Assembly: GCF_000427445.1 (NCBI RefSeq)
Contig: NZ_KE386496.1
Location: 3,636,004-3,700,003 of the forward strand
Length of the DNA: 64,000 nt
Direction: 5' to 3'
Source: Methylocapsa acidiphila B2
GTDB taxonomy: Bacteria; Pseudomonadota; Alphaproteobacteria; Rhizobiales; Beijerinckiaceae
Made by a program: the position numbers and the translations under genes. Shown in pieces: positions 49,297-58,397 of the stretch. Position 1 is the stretch's first letter, and every line of letters starts with the position of its first letter. The notes under the pieces are model-generated. The model ran no database searches, was not told the DNA's origin, and saw only the letters and a list, made by a program, of their open reading frames with translations.

Positions 49297-50445
49297 TCAG
49301 TCGAGGATCTTGAACGCGCCATGCTCGACCTCGAGCACGAGAACGCCCGACGAATCGGCAGGGTCTCGGTCGGGCGTGAAGGACAGCGGCCCGGTGACGC
49401 CGACGATCTTCGTCTTGGTCAAGGCGTCGCGGATCGCTTCGCCGGTCACATCTTTCGCGGCGTTGATGGCCGAGGCGGCGACATGCAAGGCGTCATAGGC
49501 CTGGGCCGCGAACTGATCGGGCTCGCCGCCATATTTCGCTTTGTAGTCGGCGATGAACTTCTGGTTCGCGGCGTCGGTCTTGCCGATGAACCAAGGGCTG
49601 CCGACGAGAAGTCCGTCGGCGGCCGCGCCGGCGATCTCCAGAACCTTCGGCGAGTTCAGGCCGTTGCCGCCGATGAAGCGCACTTTGGGCGCAAAGCCCT
49701 GGGCCTCTTTGGCGAGTAAAATGCCGGCGCCGGCGTCGGCGAGCGCGGACATCACAACCGCGTCCGGGTCGAGGCTCTTGATCTTAGTGAGCTGAGCGGA
49801 GAAATCCGTGTCCTTCGCGCCGAAGGTTTCGGTCGCGAGCGTCTCCACGCCCAATTTTTCCAAGGCCGCCTTCATCACGTCATAGCCGGATTTGGTGAAG
49901 GCGTCGTCGCGGCCGTAGAGAACGGCGACCTTCTTCACCCCGAATTTCGCTTGGGCGGTCCGCAACGTGACCGGGACGACATCGGCTTCCGGCAGGGAGG
50001 TGCGGAAAACATAAGGGCCGATCGCGGTGACGCCATTGGCCGTGGTGGATGTGCCGATGATCGGAACCTTGCGCTCATTGGCGATCGGGCCGACGGCGAA
50101 CATTTCCGTCGACAGGGTCGGCCCGAGCAGCAAAGGCGCCTTGGTTCGAGCGATCAGCTGGCGCGCGGCGTTGATCGCCTGCTCCTTGCTGCCGCCGGTA
50201 TCTTCATAGGCGATCGCCAGGGGGCGGCCGCGCACGCCGCCGGCGCGATTGACCTCCTCGAGGGCGAGATCGAAGCCGTTCTTGATCGAGAAGCCATATT
50301 TGGCGTTGGGTCCGCTCAGGATCTCGATCGCGCCGATAGTGATTGGATCGGCGGCCTCCGCCCCCCGCGCCAAGACGGCAAATCCGAGCAAGGCGCAAAG
50401 AAAAACGGAGCGGCGCGACGGCGATAGTTTTGGCGCATGCGTCAT
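49297..50445 (-). CDS. livK: periplasmic amino-acid-binding protein (LivJ/LivK type)
   Basis: ATG 50443-50445 (MTHAPKLSPSRRSVF) gives 382 residues with a Sec signal ending at AEA-ADP. The type I periplasmic fold begins ITIGAIEILSGPNAKYGFSIKNGFDLA; VPIIGTSTTANGVT is the usual ligand-loop region. As the first gene of the livKHMGF operon it decides substrate choice. Branched-chain amino acids are the default guess, but amides, urea or aromatic acids are also taken by this family. Confidence 0.9.
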   Translation of the reverse strand: MTHAPKLSPSRRSVFLCALLGFAVLARGAEAADPITIGAIEILSGPNAKYGFSIKNGFDLALEEVNRAGGVRGRPLAIAYEDTGGSKEQAINAARQLIARTKAPLLLGPTLSTEMFAVGPIANERKVPIIGTSTTANGVTAIGPYVFRTSLPEADVVPVTLRTAQAKFGVKKVAVLYGRDDAFTKSGYDVMKAALEKLGVETLATETFGAKDTDFSAQLTKIKSLDPDAVVMSALADAGAGILLAKEAQGFAPKVRFIGGNGLNSPKVLEIAGAAADGLLVGSPWFIGKTDAANQKFIADYKAKYGGEPDQFAAQAYDALHVAASAINAAKDVTGEAIRDALTKTKIVGVTGPLSFTPDRDPADSSGVLVLEVEHGAFKILD

Positions 50446-50567
50446 TTGGCGTCCCACCCAATGTCAAGGTCGGGATGCTTGTCATATTTCGATGGCGGAG
50501 AAAAGCTCTCCCGCGCCGCTTCGGCCTGGGTCATTCCACGCGGCGCGGTCGCTCGGTCTCATGCGGT

Positions 50568-50593
50568 GGAACAATTTCCTTCGTCGCCGCATT
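50568..50593 (+). promoter_or_regulatory. EcfG-like promoter (one mismatch)
   Basis: GGAAC at 50568-50572 is followed after 17 bases by CATT at 50590-50593. The alphaproteobacterial general-stress sigma factor EcfG reads GGAAC-N16/17-CGTT. The element is shared with the second paralogue (51471-51496), where the -10 part is a perfect CGTT. Confidence 0.5.
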
Positions 50594-50680
50594 GAACTCA
50601 ACGCGCCCTCCGCATCACAACGGCGATTGGCCTCGAAGCATCGGGCCGCGCTCGCGGAGGGACATCAAAAGGAGGAAGCG

Positions 50681-51127
50681 ATGAGACGCATTTTTGCATT
50701 GGCGAGCGCTGCGGCGCTTGGCGTCGCTTTAACATGCAGCGGTCCGGCTTTTGCGCATGGCCCAGGCTACCGGCACGGCGGCTGGCATCATCCGCACGGC
50801 TGGCATCAGGCGTGGCGGGGTGGCTGGCGTCATCACGGCATGGCCTGGAACTACGCCTATCCCTATAATTTTGCATGGGGTTATGGCTATCCCTACAATA
50901 ACGACTGGGGATTTTCGCCTGTCGCGGCCGCTTTGACCGCGCCTTTGGCCGTCGCAGCCGCGGCGACTGCGCCACTCATGACCGGCCGGAGCGTGGCGGT
51001 CGGCGGTTACGGCAATTATTGTGCGACTGATATGAAAACCTGCCTGCTCTACGATACCGCTTACCTTGGGACTGGCTGTTCCTGCAAAGTGCCGGGCGGT
51101 CGCGCGCGCGGCCTAGTCACGAATTGA
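50681..51127 (+). CDS. secreted Trp/His/Gly-rich protein, paralogue 1
   Basis: AGGAGG precedes ATG 50681 (MRRIFALASAAALGVALTCSG). The 148-residue precursor has a Sec signal ending at AFA-HG. The mature part is rich in His, Trp, Gly and Tyr (GWHHPHGWHQAWRGGW; YPYNFAWGYGYPYNN). After a hydrophobic Ala segment (about 88-108) comes a conserved end: GRSVAVGGYGNYCAT, TCLL, GCSCKVPGGRARG, with four cysteines. The same end is found in the gene at 51587, with matching leader DNA, so they are tandem duplicates. The hydrophobic segment may insert in a membrane. Function unknown. Confidence 0.75.
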   Translation: MRRIFALASAAALGVALTCSGPAFAHGPGYRHGGWHHPHGWHQAWRGGWRHHGMAWNYAYPYNFAWGYGYPYNNDWGFSPVAAALTAPLAVAAAATAPLMTGRSVAVGGYGNYCATDMKTCLLYDTAYLGTGCSCKVPGGRARGLVTN

Positions 51128-51470
51128 CTTGAATGCATGTTCAAGCAAAGCAATTCTAATTTTGATTTAACAAAATACGTTGTTCAAGCTGCGCGAAAGC
51201 AACTTGTTTATCGGGCTAAATCGTAGTGGCCGGCGTTTATGCGAAATGCGGGGCGAATGCCTCGCGGGGACTGCGGCTGAGATCAGTTTCAGCCGCAGTT
51301 TATTTGAGCGCTACGCTCCAGCGTGGTCTGATCCGATTGAACTAATCAAATGAGTCCGTCCACCCGGAAAGCGTTCGACGGATATTAAAGAGGCGGTTCG
51401 TAAAGCTGGAGACCGGCCAAACAGCCTTCCATGCGAGATCTGCGCTCCGGCCGAACTCTGTTCGGCCTAC
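51128..51470. other. intergenic region between the two paralogues
   Basis: The region is AT-richer (about 51135-51235) than its surroundings and carries a terminator at 51271-51298. No small gene is supported. The second half repeats the leader of the first gene. Confidence 0.45.
51271..51298 (+). terminator. intrinsic terminator of paralogue 1
   Basis: Arms CTGCGGCTGA (51271-51280) and TCAGCCGCAG (51289-51298) enclose an 8-base loop, followed by TTTATTTG. It ends the transcript of the gene at 50681. Confidence 0.75.
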
Positions 51471-51496
51471 GGAACAATTTCCTTCGCCATCGCGTT
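51471..51496 (+). promoter_or_regulatory. EcfG-type general stress promoter
   Basis: GGAAC (51471-51475), 17 bases, CGTT (51493-51496): a full match to the GGAAC-N16/17-CGTT consensus of the PhyR-EcfG regulon. It is 91 bases before the ATG at 51587. Confidence 0.6.
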
Positions 51497-51586
51497 AAAT
51501 TCCGTTCTCACCCTTCGCCCCGACGTCGATGAGCGACGCTTCGAGCTTCGGCCTAAGCCAGCGGGGGGCCTCAAAAGGAGGAAGCG

Positions 51587-52177
51587 ATGAAACGCATTTA
51601 TGCATTGGCGAGCGCGGCTGTGCTCGGCGCTGGGCTGATCGCCAGCACCCCCGCCATGGCCTTCCGGGGCGGTGGTTTCCACGGCGGCGGCTTTCATGGG
51701 GGCGGTTTCCACGGCGGCGGTTTCCATGGGGTTGGCTGGGGCGGCGGCTGGCGCGGCGGATGGGGCGGCTGGCGCGGCGGCTGGAACGGCTGGCGCCATG
51801 CGGGCTGGGGCCCAGGTTGGGGCTGGCGCAACCGCTGGGGCTGGAACAATTCCTGGGGGACCGTGGGATGGCCGGCCGCGGGCCTCGGTTGGGGCTGGGG
51901 CTGGGGCACGGATTACCCCTATGACTATGCGTATGATTATCCCTATGGGTGGGACTGGGCCGCGGCGCCTTTGGTGGCGGCGGCTGTGACTGCGCCCTTG
52001 GTCGCGGCTGCGGTGACGGCGCCGGTCGTGACAGGCCGAAGCGTGGCTGTCGGCGGCTACGGCAATTATTGCGCGACGCCGGCGAGAACCTGCCTGCTCA
52101 TTGAGGCGTCGTTCATCGGAAACGGCTGCTCCTGCCGCGTGCCCGGCGGCCGCGCGCGCGGTTCGGTCACGCAGTGA
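51587..52177 (+). CDS. secreted Gly/Trp-rich protein, paralogue 2
   Basis: The same leader (TCAAAAGGAGGAAGCG) precedes ATG 51587. The 196-residue precursor has a Sec signal ending at AMA-FRGG. Four exact Gly-Gly-Gly-Phe-His-type repeats follow, then a Gly/Trp/Arg region, acidic/Tyr pairs (TDYPYDYAYDYPYG), a hydrophobic Ala/Val segment, and the same end as paralogue 1 (GRSVAVGGYGNYCAT, TCLL, GCSCRVPGGRARG). Four cysteines of the tail are conserved in both. The low-complexity part probably varies quickly. Function unknown. Confidence 0.75.
   Translation: MKRIYALASAAVLGAGLIASTPAMAFRGGGFHGGGFHGGGFHGGGFHGVGWGGGWRGGWGGWRGGWNGWRHAGWGPGWGWRNRWGWNNSWGTVGWPAAGLGWGWGWGTDYPYDYAYDYPYGWDWAAAPLVAAAVTAPLVAAAVTAPVVTGRSVAVGGYGNYCATPARTCLLIEASFIGNGCSCRVPGGRARGSVTQ
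51668..51727 (+). repeat. four tandem 15-base repeats in paralogue 2
   Basis: Four copies of a 15-base unit close to GGCGGCGGTTTCCAC run in frame, encoding Gly-Gly-Gly-Phe-His. Differences are mostly third-position changes, so the repeats are under some selection or are old. Confidence 0.8.
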
Positions 52178-52354
52178 CACGAGCGCGTTCGGTGCGAAGG
52201 TAAATTTATTTGACTTCAAAAGTTTTCGTTAAGGCGTAGAAGGCCGCCGCTTACTCGAAGCGCGCTCGGGCGTGAGTCGCGTCCGAGGCGGCGGCCGCAA
52301 AATCGGCTTTCCGGTCAGTCGCGATCGGAAAGCCGGCCCGGCGCCATCGAGGCG

Positions 52355-53365
52355 TCACAAGCCGAAATAGGCGCGATACCAGGCGATGAAGGCGTTGACG
52401 CCGTCCTGGAGCGTCGTGCGCGGGGTGAATCCGGTCAGTTGGATCAGCAGCCTCGTGTCCGCATGGGTGAGCGGAACGTCGCCCTCCTGCATGTCCATGA
52501 AATTGCACGCAGCGCGGAGGCCGGTCGCCGCCTCGATCGCCGCGACGAAATCCATGAGAGCGATCGGCGTTTGCGCGCCGATATTGACGACGCGCCACGG
52601 CGCCGTCGGAGAAAGGCTGTCGATTTCGGAGGGAGCGGATTGGCGTCGGGACGGGGCAGGCGGGACCTTCTCGAGAAGGAGGATCATCGCTTCGACGAGA
52701 TCGTCGATATAGGTGAAGTCCCGCCGCATGTCCCCCCGGTTATAGATGTCGAGGGGGCGCCCCTCGAACAATGCCGCGGCGAATTTGAACAGCGCCATGT
52801 CCGGCCGGCCCCAGGGACCGTAAACCGTGAAGAAGCGTAGCATGGTGATCGGGATCCCGAAGAGATGGCCATAGGCGTGGGCCATCTCCTCGTTCGCCTT
52901 TTTGGAGGCCGCGTAAAAGGTCAACGGGTGGTCGGCGCGGTCAATCTCGCGGAAAGGAACCGAGGCGTTCGCGCCATAGACCGAGGAGGTCGACGCCATC
53001 AAGGCGTGCGCCGGAGGCTTATGGCGCATGAGCTCCAACAGATTGAAGGTCCCGACCAGATTAGCGTCGACATAAGCGCGCGGATTCTCGAGGCTGTAGC
53101 GGACCCCGGCTTGCGCGGCGAAATGGTAGACGGCGTCGTAACCCTCGCCATATATGTCTTGCAGCGCCGGGAGGTCCTCGAGCATGGCTTCGCAGCCGGT
53201 GAAGCTCTGGCTCTGAGCCAAAATCTCGTGGCGCTTGAGCTTGAGCGTTCGGTCGTAATAGGGCGTGAATCCATCGACGCCAACGACGTCATGGCCGGCT
53301 TCGAGGAGGCGGCGAGCCAAATGAAAGCCGATGAATCCGGCGCTGCCGGTAACGAGGATGCGCAT
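52355..53365 (-). CDS. NAD-dependent epimerase (UDP-glucuronate 4-epimerase-like)
   Basis: ATG 53363-53365 (MRILVTGSAGFIGFHLARRLL) gives 336 residues. The Rossmann motif GSAGFIG, catalytic STSSVYG and YAASK, and GPWGRPDMALFKF are those of UDP-glucuronate epimerases (LpsL/capsule protein I type). FTYIDDLVEAM follows. It makes UDP-galacturonate for surface polysaccharide. An insertion of Pro/Ser residues (PAPSRRQSAPSEID, about 240-255) is usual in this group. No other polysaccharide genes adjoin it. Confidence 0.88.
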   Translation of the reverse strand: MRILVTGSAGFIGFHLARRLLEAGHDVVGVDGFTPYYDRTLKLKRHEILAQSQSFTGCEAMLEDLPALQDIYGEGYDAVYHFAAQAGVRYSLENPRAYVDANLVGTFNLLELMRHKPPAHALMASTSSVYGANASVPFREIDRADHPLTFYAASKKANEEMAHAYGHLFGIPITMLRFFTVYGPWGRPDMALFKFAAALFEGRPLDIYNRGDMRRDFTYIDDLVEAMILLLEKVPPAPSRRQSAPSEIDSLSPTAPWRVVNIGAQTPIALMDFVAAIEAATGLRAACNFMDMQEGDVPLTHADTRLLIQLTGFTPRTTLQDGVNAFIAWYRAYFGL

Positions 53366-53661
53366 GGACAATCGTTTGCGGAAGGGTGATTTGACCGCTC
53401 GCGCGAAGGTCTCTACATTTTTTCGCGACGGAGTCGGGGCGGCGCGAGTTTCCTTGCACATTTCCGGCGCGATTGCCACGCGCCAGCCGGCATGCGCGGC
53501 TGGCTGAGACCATACGCCGCCGGGGAAAGTCTTTTGGGGCCGACGAAAAAAGGATAAACGAAGGCTCGTCGTCTTAGACGAGCATCTTCGGATTTGAGCT
53601 TTGGGCGGCGTCTCAATCCGTCCATCCCGCCGCGGCGATCGGAGCCTGGGGAACGTTCAGC
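53366..53661. promoter_or_regulatory. divergent region with hairpin upstream of hemA
   Basis: A hairpin GCTCGTC (53564-53570) / GACGAGC (53577-53583) with a 6-base loop lies 79 bases before the hemA ATG. On the minus strand it is followed by a T-rich run. It could be an antisense terminator or an operator. I found no TTGA-N6-TCAA box, although hemA is often FixK/FnrN controlled in relatives. Confidence 0.4.
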
Positions 53662-54957
53662 ATGGTGTATCGGCGGATTTTCGACGATGCGATTACGCGC
53701 TTGAAGGATGAGCGCCGCTACCGGGTCTTCGTCGATCTTGAGCGCGACGCTGGCGCTTTTCCCCGCGCGCTTTGGCGGCGCGGCGAGGGACTTCCGCGCG
53801 AGGTCACGATCTGGTGCTCCAATGACTACCTTTGCATGGGGCGTCACCCAGAGGTGATCGCGGCCATGTCTGAGGCGGCGGCGCGGCATGGGGTTGGCTC
53901 CGGCGGCACGCGCAATATTTCTGGGACCAATCATCCGCTTGTCGAGCTCGAGGCGGAACTCGCCGGCCTTCACGGCAAGGAGGCGGCGCTCGTCTTCACG
54001 TCCGGCTGGATCTCCAATCTGGCGACGATCTCGACGATCGGCGATCTTCTGCCCAATTGCCTGATCCTATCGGATCAGCTCAATCACAATTCCATGATCG
54101 AGGGCGTTCGTCGCTCGAAGGCGGAGCGGCAGATTTTCCGCCACAATGATCTCGCCCATCTCGAGGAGCTGTTGGCTAAGGCCGGGCCCGAGCGCGCCAA
54201 GCTGATCGTTTTCGAGAGCCTCTACTCGATGAACGGCGACATCGCGCTCGTCGGTCAGATCGCCGATCTCGCCAAGCGCTATAACGCCATGACCTATATG
54301 GACGAAGTCCATGCGGTCGGGCTCTATGGCCCCCATGGCGGCGGCATCGCCGAGCGCGACGGCGTCATGGATCGGATCGACGTGATCGAGGGGACGCTCG
54401 CCAAGGGGTTTGGCACGCTCGGCGGCTATATCGCGGCGAGCGAGGCGATCGTCGACGCCGTGCGCTCCTATGCGCCGTCCTTCATCTTCACCACTGCGCT
54501 GCCGCCGGCGGTCGCGGCGGCGGCCAAGGCGGCGGTGGGCTTTCTCAAGCAGCGCCAAGGCGCGGAGCTTCGCGCGCAGCATCAGCGTCAATCCATGCTG
54601 ACCAAGCACGCCTTGAGCGCGGCCGGGCTGCCGGTGATGGCCAATCCCTCCCATATCGTGCCGGTCCTGGTCGGCGACGCGGAGCTTTGCAAGGCCGCGA
54701 CCGACATGCTGCTGGAGCGCCATTCGATCTATATTCAGCCGATCAACTATCCGACCGTGGCGAAGGGATCGGAACGGCTCCGCATCACGCCGACCCCGCT
54801 CCATTCGGACGCGCATGTCGCCGAACTCGTCGAAGCCTTGGTCGATGTCTGGCAGAGCTTGAAGCTGCCTTTCGTCGAGCAGCCGAAGATCATCGAATTC
54901 CGCCGCGAAGCGGAAGCGCATTGCACCTATCCGGAAATGAAGCGCGCGGCGGAGTGA
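53662..54957 (+). CDS. hemA: 5-aminolevulinate synthase
   Basis: This PLP enzyme condenses glycine with succinyl-CoA, the first step of haem synthesis by the C4 (Shemin) route found in alphaproteobacteria. The 431-residue protein has [11 protein letters not shown], the PLP lysine K248 in [23 protein letters not shown] and [12 protein letters not shown]. The C-terminus is slightly longer than average ([18 protein letters not shown]). The start is the first ATG. Confidence 0.96.
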   Translation: MVYRRIFDDAITRLKDERRYRVFVDLERDAGAFPRALWRRGEGLPREVTIWCSNDYLCMGRHPEVIAAMSEAAARHGVGSGGTRNISGTNHPLVELEAELAGLHGKEAALVFTSGWISNLATISTIGDLLPNCLILSDQLNHNSMIEGVRRSKAERQIFRHNDLAHLEELLAKAGPERAKLIVFESLYSMNGDIALVGQIADLAKRYNAMTYMDEVHAVGLYGPHGGGIAERDGVMDRIDVIEGTLAKGFGTLGGYIAASEAIVDAVRSYAPSFIFTTALPPAVAAAAKAAVGFLKQRQGAELRAQHQRQSMLTKHALSAAGLPVMANPSHIVPVLVGDAELCKAATDMLLERHSIYIQPINYPTVAKGSERLRITPTPLHSDAHVAELVEALVDVWQSLKLPFVEQPKIIEFRREAEAHCTYPEMKRAAE

Positions 54958-54978
54958 CGGGCGGCGGTAGGGGTTGGC

Positions 54979-55695
54979 TCAAGCGTCGCGGCGCAATTCG
55001 CTCAAATCCTTGTCTTCGTCGATCATCGCCATTAGCCGCGGAACGTCGAGGAGGACGAGCGCGCCCCGGCTCTTGCTGAGCAGCCCTTCGCGCTCCAAGG
55101 CGCTCAGCTCCTTCGTCACGGCCTCGCGGCGCGTGCTGATTCGTCCCGCGAGATCGGCATGGCCGGGCGGCGGCGAGACGATCGCTCGGCGCGCGTCGTC
55201 GCGATCCGGGCGAGAAAGCCGAAGCAGTTCCAGATAAAGGCGATCGCGGACCGCAAGCGTCGTGAACTCATTGACGCGATTGGCGAGCATCCGAACTTGC
55301 CCGGTGACGAGCCTCAGCAGCTGCAGGCAAACGTCCGGATGAGCAGTGACGGTTTCGAGGAAGGTCGGGGCGGACATTTTCGCGATCGTCGCCTCGGTGA
55401 TCGCAAATATTCCCGCCGATCGCGTTTGTCCGTCGATTGCGGCGAGCTCGCCGAAAAACGCCCCTGCGTTGATGTCCCGCAAAATGGTCTCGCGCCCGGA
55501 TATGGCGCGAATCATGACCCGTACGACGCCGCTCACCAGAAAGAAGACGTCGGTGCCTTCCTCTTGATAGTCGAGGATCCATTCCTTCGCGTCGGCGCGC
55601 CGCCAGATGCAGCGCGTATCGAGCCGCGCGATTTCATCCGGCGTCAGCGATCGGAATAATTCCACGCGGGCAAGGGTTTCGTTATGCCTGACCAT
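54979..55695 (-). CDS. Crp-type regulator paired with the cyclase
   Basis: The 238-residue protein has a cyclic-nucleotide-binding domain (about 10-125). Its phosphate-binding cassette GAFFGELAAIDGQTRSA contains the conserved Gly-Glu-x-x and Arg-Ser/Ala contact residues. The C-terminal helix-turn-helix is at about 168-200 (HADLAGRISTRREAVTKELSAL). The cassette looks competent for cAMP, unlike that of FixK at 1482. It sits 48 bases downstream of a class III cyclase on the same strand, so producer and receptor are likely co-transcribed. Its target DNA site is unknown. Confidence 0.86.
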   Translation of the reverse strand: MVRHNETLARVELFRSLTPDEIARLDTRCIWRRADAKEWILDYQEEGTDVFFLVSGVVRVMIRAISGRETILRDINAGAFFGELAAIDGQTRSAGIFAITEATIAKMSAPTFLETVTAHPDVCLQLLRLVTGQVRMLANRVNEFTTLAVRDRLYLELLRLSRPDRDDARRAIVSPPPGHADLAGRISTRREAVTKELSALEREGLLSKSRGALVLLDVPRLMAMIDEDKDLSELRRDA

Positions 55696-55743
55696 GTCGC
55701 CGCCAGCGTTGCGCGGGCCGATGAATTGAAGGCCCCTCTCGAA

Positions 55744-57534
55744 CTATGCCGAAGTTGGGTCCTCCGGCAATCCCTTGCGGTGAAACCGTCGGCGCTGTTC
55801 AAAGACGCGTCCCGCGCGGGCGGCGAGCAGATGATCGAGGTCGTCTTGCGCGCGGAGCGCGATCATCTCGATTTCCGCGCTCACATTCCTGATCTGGACC
55901 CGATGGCTTTCCGCCGCCGTGGTCGCGAGGCCAGCCTGCTCGATCAAGGCGCGCGAGAGGAGCGCCGCGCATTCGAGTTCCTTGGTCAGGCCTTCGAGCC
56001 GCGCCGCTATATTGCCGACCTCGCCAAGGAATTGGGTCGAATGGCGGCTCGCGAGCTCGCCGACGACGGCGAGGCCGACATGGCAGCCGGCGCCGAAACG
56101 CAACTGGAAATCGAACGCGCGCTCACATTCCTCGCTGAAAGCGGCGAGCGCCCGCCATATGTCGCGCAGCGCCAATAGCGCATGTCGGCAAGCGGTCGGC
56201 GCGTCGCAGTCCGCGCCGAAGAAGCTCATGATGCCGTCGCCGGCGACGCTGGTCACCTGACCACCGTGGGTTTCGACTGCGCGACAGACAATCGAGACAT
56301 AGCGGTCCACCACGTAAAGCGAGTCATAGGGCAAGCGCCCGTCCGCGAGCCGCGTCGAATCGCGTAGATCGATGAAAAGCGCGGCGATGACGCGTTCTTC
56401 GGAAGCGGCGAAAACGGGCGGGCCGAGGCTTGGATCGAAATTTTGCGGCGAAAGCAGGGGAACGACGGCGATTGGGTTCGTTGGCCTCACCTGGCAAGCG
56501 AGGCGCACCTTATGATAGGCGCCGATCCATGCGAGCGTCCTCGTCTCGGCGGCGTTCGGCGACGGAAGCAGGTCTAGCCCCGCCAGCACGAGCACGCGAC
56601 AGGTCGAGCATCGGGCGCGTCCGCCGCACATGGACATATGCGCTATGCCCGCCCATCGGCTGGCTTCGAGAATGGAGAATCCGCGCGGCGCATTGACCTC
56701 GACGCCGCCCGGATAGCGGATCGAGACGGCGCCGAAGCGTTTCTCGCGCCATTCGCGCGCGCCTTGAAACGCGAAGACCGCTCCGACAAGGCCGAGATAG
56801 ATCAAGATCAAGCGCTCGCCAATTGCGCCCAGCGCAGCGGTTTGCGCCTTGGTCTGAACCTCGTTCCGGGCGAGAAAGCCTTTGTCCTGCGCCGCCCTCT
56901 CGTCGAAATCCCGCCCTCCGTCGACGAGCCCCACAATGGCGAGGCTCGGGATCAAAACGGCGAGCGCCGCGAGGGCCGGCAGCCTGCGTTGATACCAGGG
57001 CTTTGCGCGCAGCCAGCTGTTGAGGCCGATGCAGCCGTGAATCCAGACGACCAGCAGCAGGACGAATTGCCGCGGCAGGCTGAAATGGGGAGAGAGATCC
57101 CAATAGCGGTGAAGAATGCCCGGATAGGCGAGATCGAGGCCGAAGAGCAAATGTCCGAGCCGGACATTGGTCGCGTGAATAATGACGAGGGGAGGGATCG
57201 ACAGACCGAGAAGAAGCTGAAGCATCTCGGCTTTTGGGATCCAAAAATGGCGGCGCCGAAAGATGGCGTAGAGGCCGAGGCCGCCATGAATAATGAAAGA
57301 CCCATAGAGCGCCGCCTGTCCGACCAACGTGCGCCAGGGCCAGATGAGCACGACGCGGACTGCCTCCATGACGTCGAGGCGGAAGATCCCGAAGGCGTGA
57401 TTGAGAAAATGGCTGGCGGCGAAGGCGAACAGCGTCAAACCGGTCGCCAGCCGAAGCGGACGTTCGATCGGCGTCCCTTTTGGAGGCGCGGCGGCGCTGT
57501 CGGTCATGAGCGGTCCGTCGGAAGCGCCGGCCAT
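55744..57534 (-). CDS. membrane class III adenylate/guanylate cyclase with [2Fe-2S] domain (CyaC-like)
   Basis: The 596-residue protein has three parts. Residues 25-255 form about six membrane helices containing spaced histidines (H42, H46, H83, H120, H166) that could ligate haem b, as proposed for rhizobial CyaC. Residues 265-365 are a ferredoxin-like domain with cysteines C303-x5-C309-x2-C312 and C347. Residues 380-560 are a class III catalytic domain with metal aspartates D389 (FIDLRDST) and D433 (AGDGIMSFFG). Cyclase output may thus follow membrane redox state. The longest start is used; ATG 57505-57507 (MTDSAAAPPKG) is an alternative. The next gene is its presumed receptor. Confidence 0.88.
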   Translation of the reverse strand: MAGASDGPLMTDSAAAPPKGTPIERPLRLATGLTLFAFAASHFLNHAFGIFRLDVMEAVRVVLIWPWRTLVGQAALYGSFIIHGGLGLYAIFRRRHFWIPKAEMLQLLLGLSIPPLVIIHATNVRLGHLLFGLDLAYPGILHRYWDLSPHFSLPRQFVLLLVVWIHGCIGLNSWLRAKPWYQRRLPALAALAVLIPSLAIVGLVDGGRDFDERAAQDKGFLARNEVQTKAQTAALGAIGERLILIYLGLVGAVFAFQGAREWREKRFGAVSIRYPGGVEVNAPRGFSILEASRWAGIAHMSMCGGRARCSTCRVLVLAGLDLLPSPNAAETRTLAWIGAYHKVRLACQVRPTNPIAVVPLLSPQNFDPSLGPPVFAASEERVIAALFIDLRDSTRLADGRLPYDSLYVVDRYVSIVCRAVETHGGQVTSVAGDGIMSFFGADCDAPTACRHALLALRDIWRALAAFSEECERAFDFQLRFGAGCHVGLAVVGELASRHSTQFLGEVGNIAARLEGLTKELECAALLSRALIEQAGLATTAAESHRVQIRNVSAEIEMIALRAQDDLDHLLAARAGRVFEQRRRFHRKGLPEDPTSA

Positions 57535-57634
57535 TGGCCAACAAATGCCGTGATGCGCGGCTCACTTTCAACAAAGGCCGCCGCGCTGCAACAGGTTTGT
57601 CGGCCTTGCGCGCGGTTCGACCTCGTTGGCGAAG

Positions 57635-58354
57635 TTATAAGCTTCTGAGATCCGTTTGCTTTCGGGCGAAGCTGAGCAACCGATGCCAGCCGAATCGCGC
57701 CACTTCATGGGCGTCGTCTAGCCCTGCCGCACGAGCCTGAGATTCCAAAGTGGCGCGCGTTTCGGGCAGGTCATTGTTAACGAGATGATCGCAAATCGCC
57801 GCTTTCTCGTCTACGTTCAACCCATGCCAATCGCGGCGCAACCAATCGCAATATTTCTGGAAGTAAACCGCGAGGCTTTCATCCTCCTCGCGCGTGACGT
57901 CGGTCAGTAAAAGAATTCCGTCTTTTTCCAGCCTCTTTGCGACGCCGGCGAAGAACTCAGCCTTCCGATCCGTGGATAAATGATGAACGGCATAGCTCGA
58001 GTGAATAATGTCGTAGCGCCGATGGCCGTTATTCAGGGCCTCGACGAGATCGCAATGAGTCAGACGCACAGGACAAGACAGAGAGTTGAGATTTTGCTCC
58101 GCCAGCGCCAGGGCGGCCTCGGACAGATCTACGCCTTCATAGGTCTCAATGTTCATTTTCGCGAGAAGGGCGGCGAGGATCGACGCGTCGCCACAGCCCA
58201 AATCTAAAACGGAGAACGGCCGACCGTCGAAACGCGAACGCAGAATTCGCTCGATCGCCGCGCTGAACTCCGCGTGGTGCATATAGTTGGCGTCGACGAC
58301 CTTGCGGTATCTCTGCCAGACCGTGAAAAAATCTATCGCTGAATTTTCGGACAT
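57635..58354 (-). CDS. SAM-dependent methyltransferase
   Basis: AGGACCCTTC before ATG 58352-58354 selects MSENSAIDFFTVWQRYRKVV (239 residues). The SAM site is VLDLGCGDASIL, with acidic EGVDLSEAAL after it, and IIHSSYAVHHL marks the usual motif IV region. It resembles small class I methyltransferases; the substrate cannot be told. A perfect inverted repeat (58398-58418) lies 44 bases upstream of the start. Confidence 0.78.
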   Translation of the reverse strand: MSENSAIDFFTVWQRYRKVVDANYMHHAEFSAAIERILRSRFDGRPFSVLDLGCGDASILAALLAKMNIETYEGVDLSEAALALAEQNLNSLSCPVRLTHCDLVEALNNGHRRYDIIHSSYAVHHLSTDRKAEFFAGVAKRLEKDGILLLTDVTREEDESLAVYFQKYCDWLRRDWHGLNVDEKAAICDHLVNNDLPETRATLESQARAAGLDDAHEVARFGWHRLLSFARKQTDLRSL

Positions 58355-58397
58355 GAAGGGTCCTGCAATCAAGGGCGCCGGAAAGAGCCTAACCTCG

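Noticed and set aside
53366-53661. FixK box before hemA
   Set aside because: Several TTGA or TCAA halves occur, but none form TTGA-N6-TCAA.
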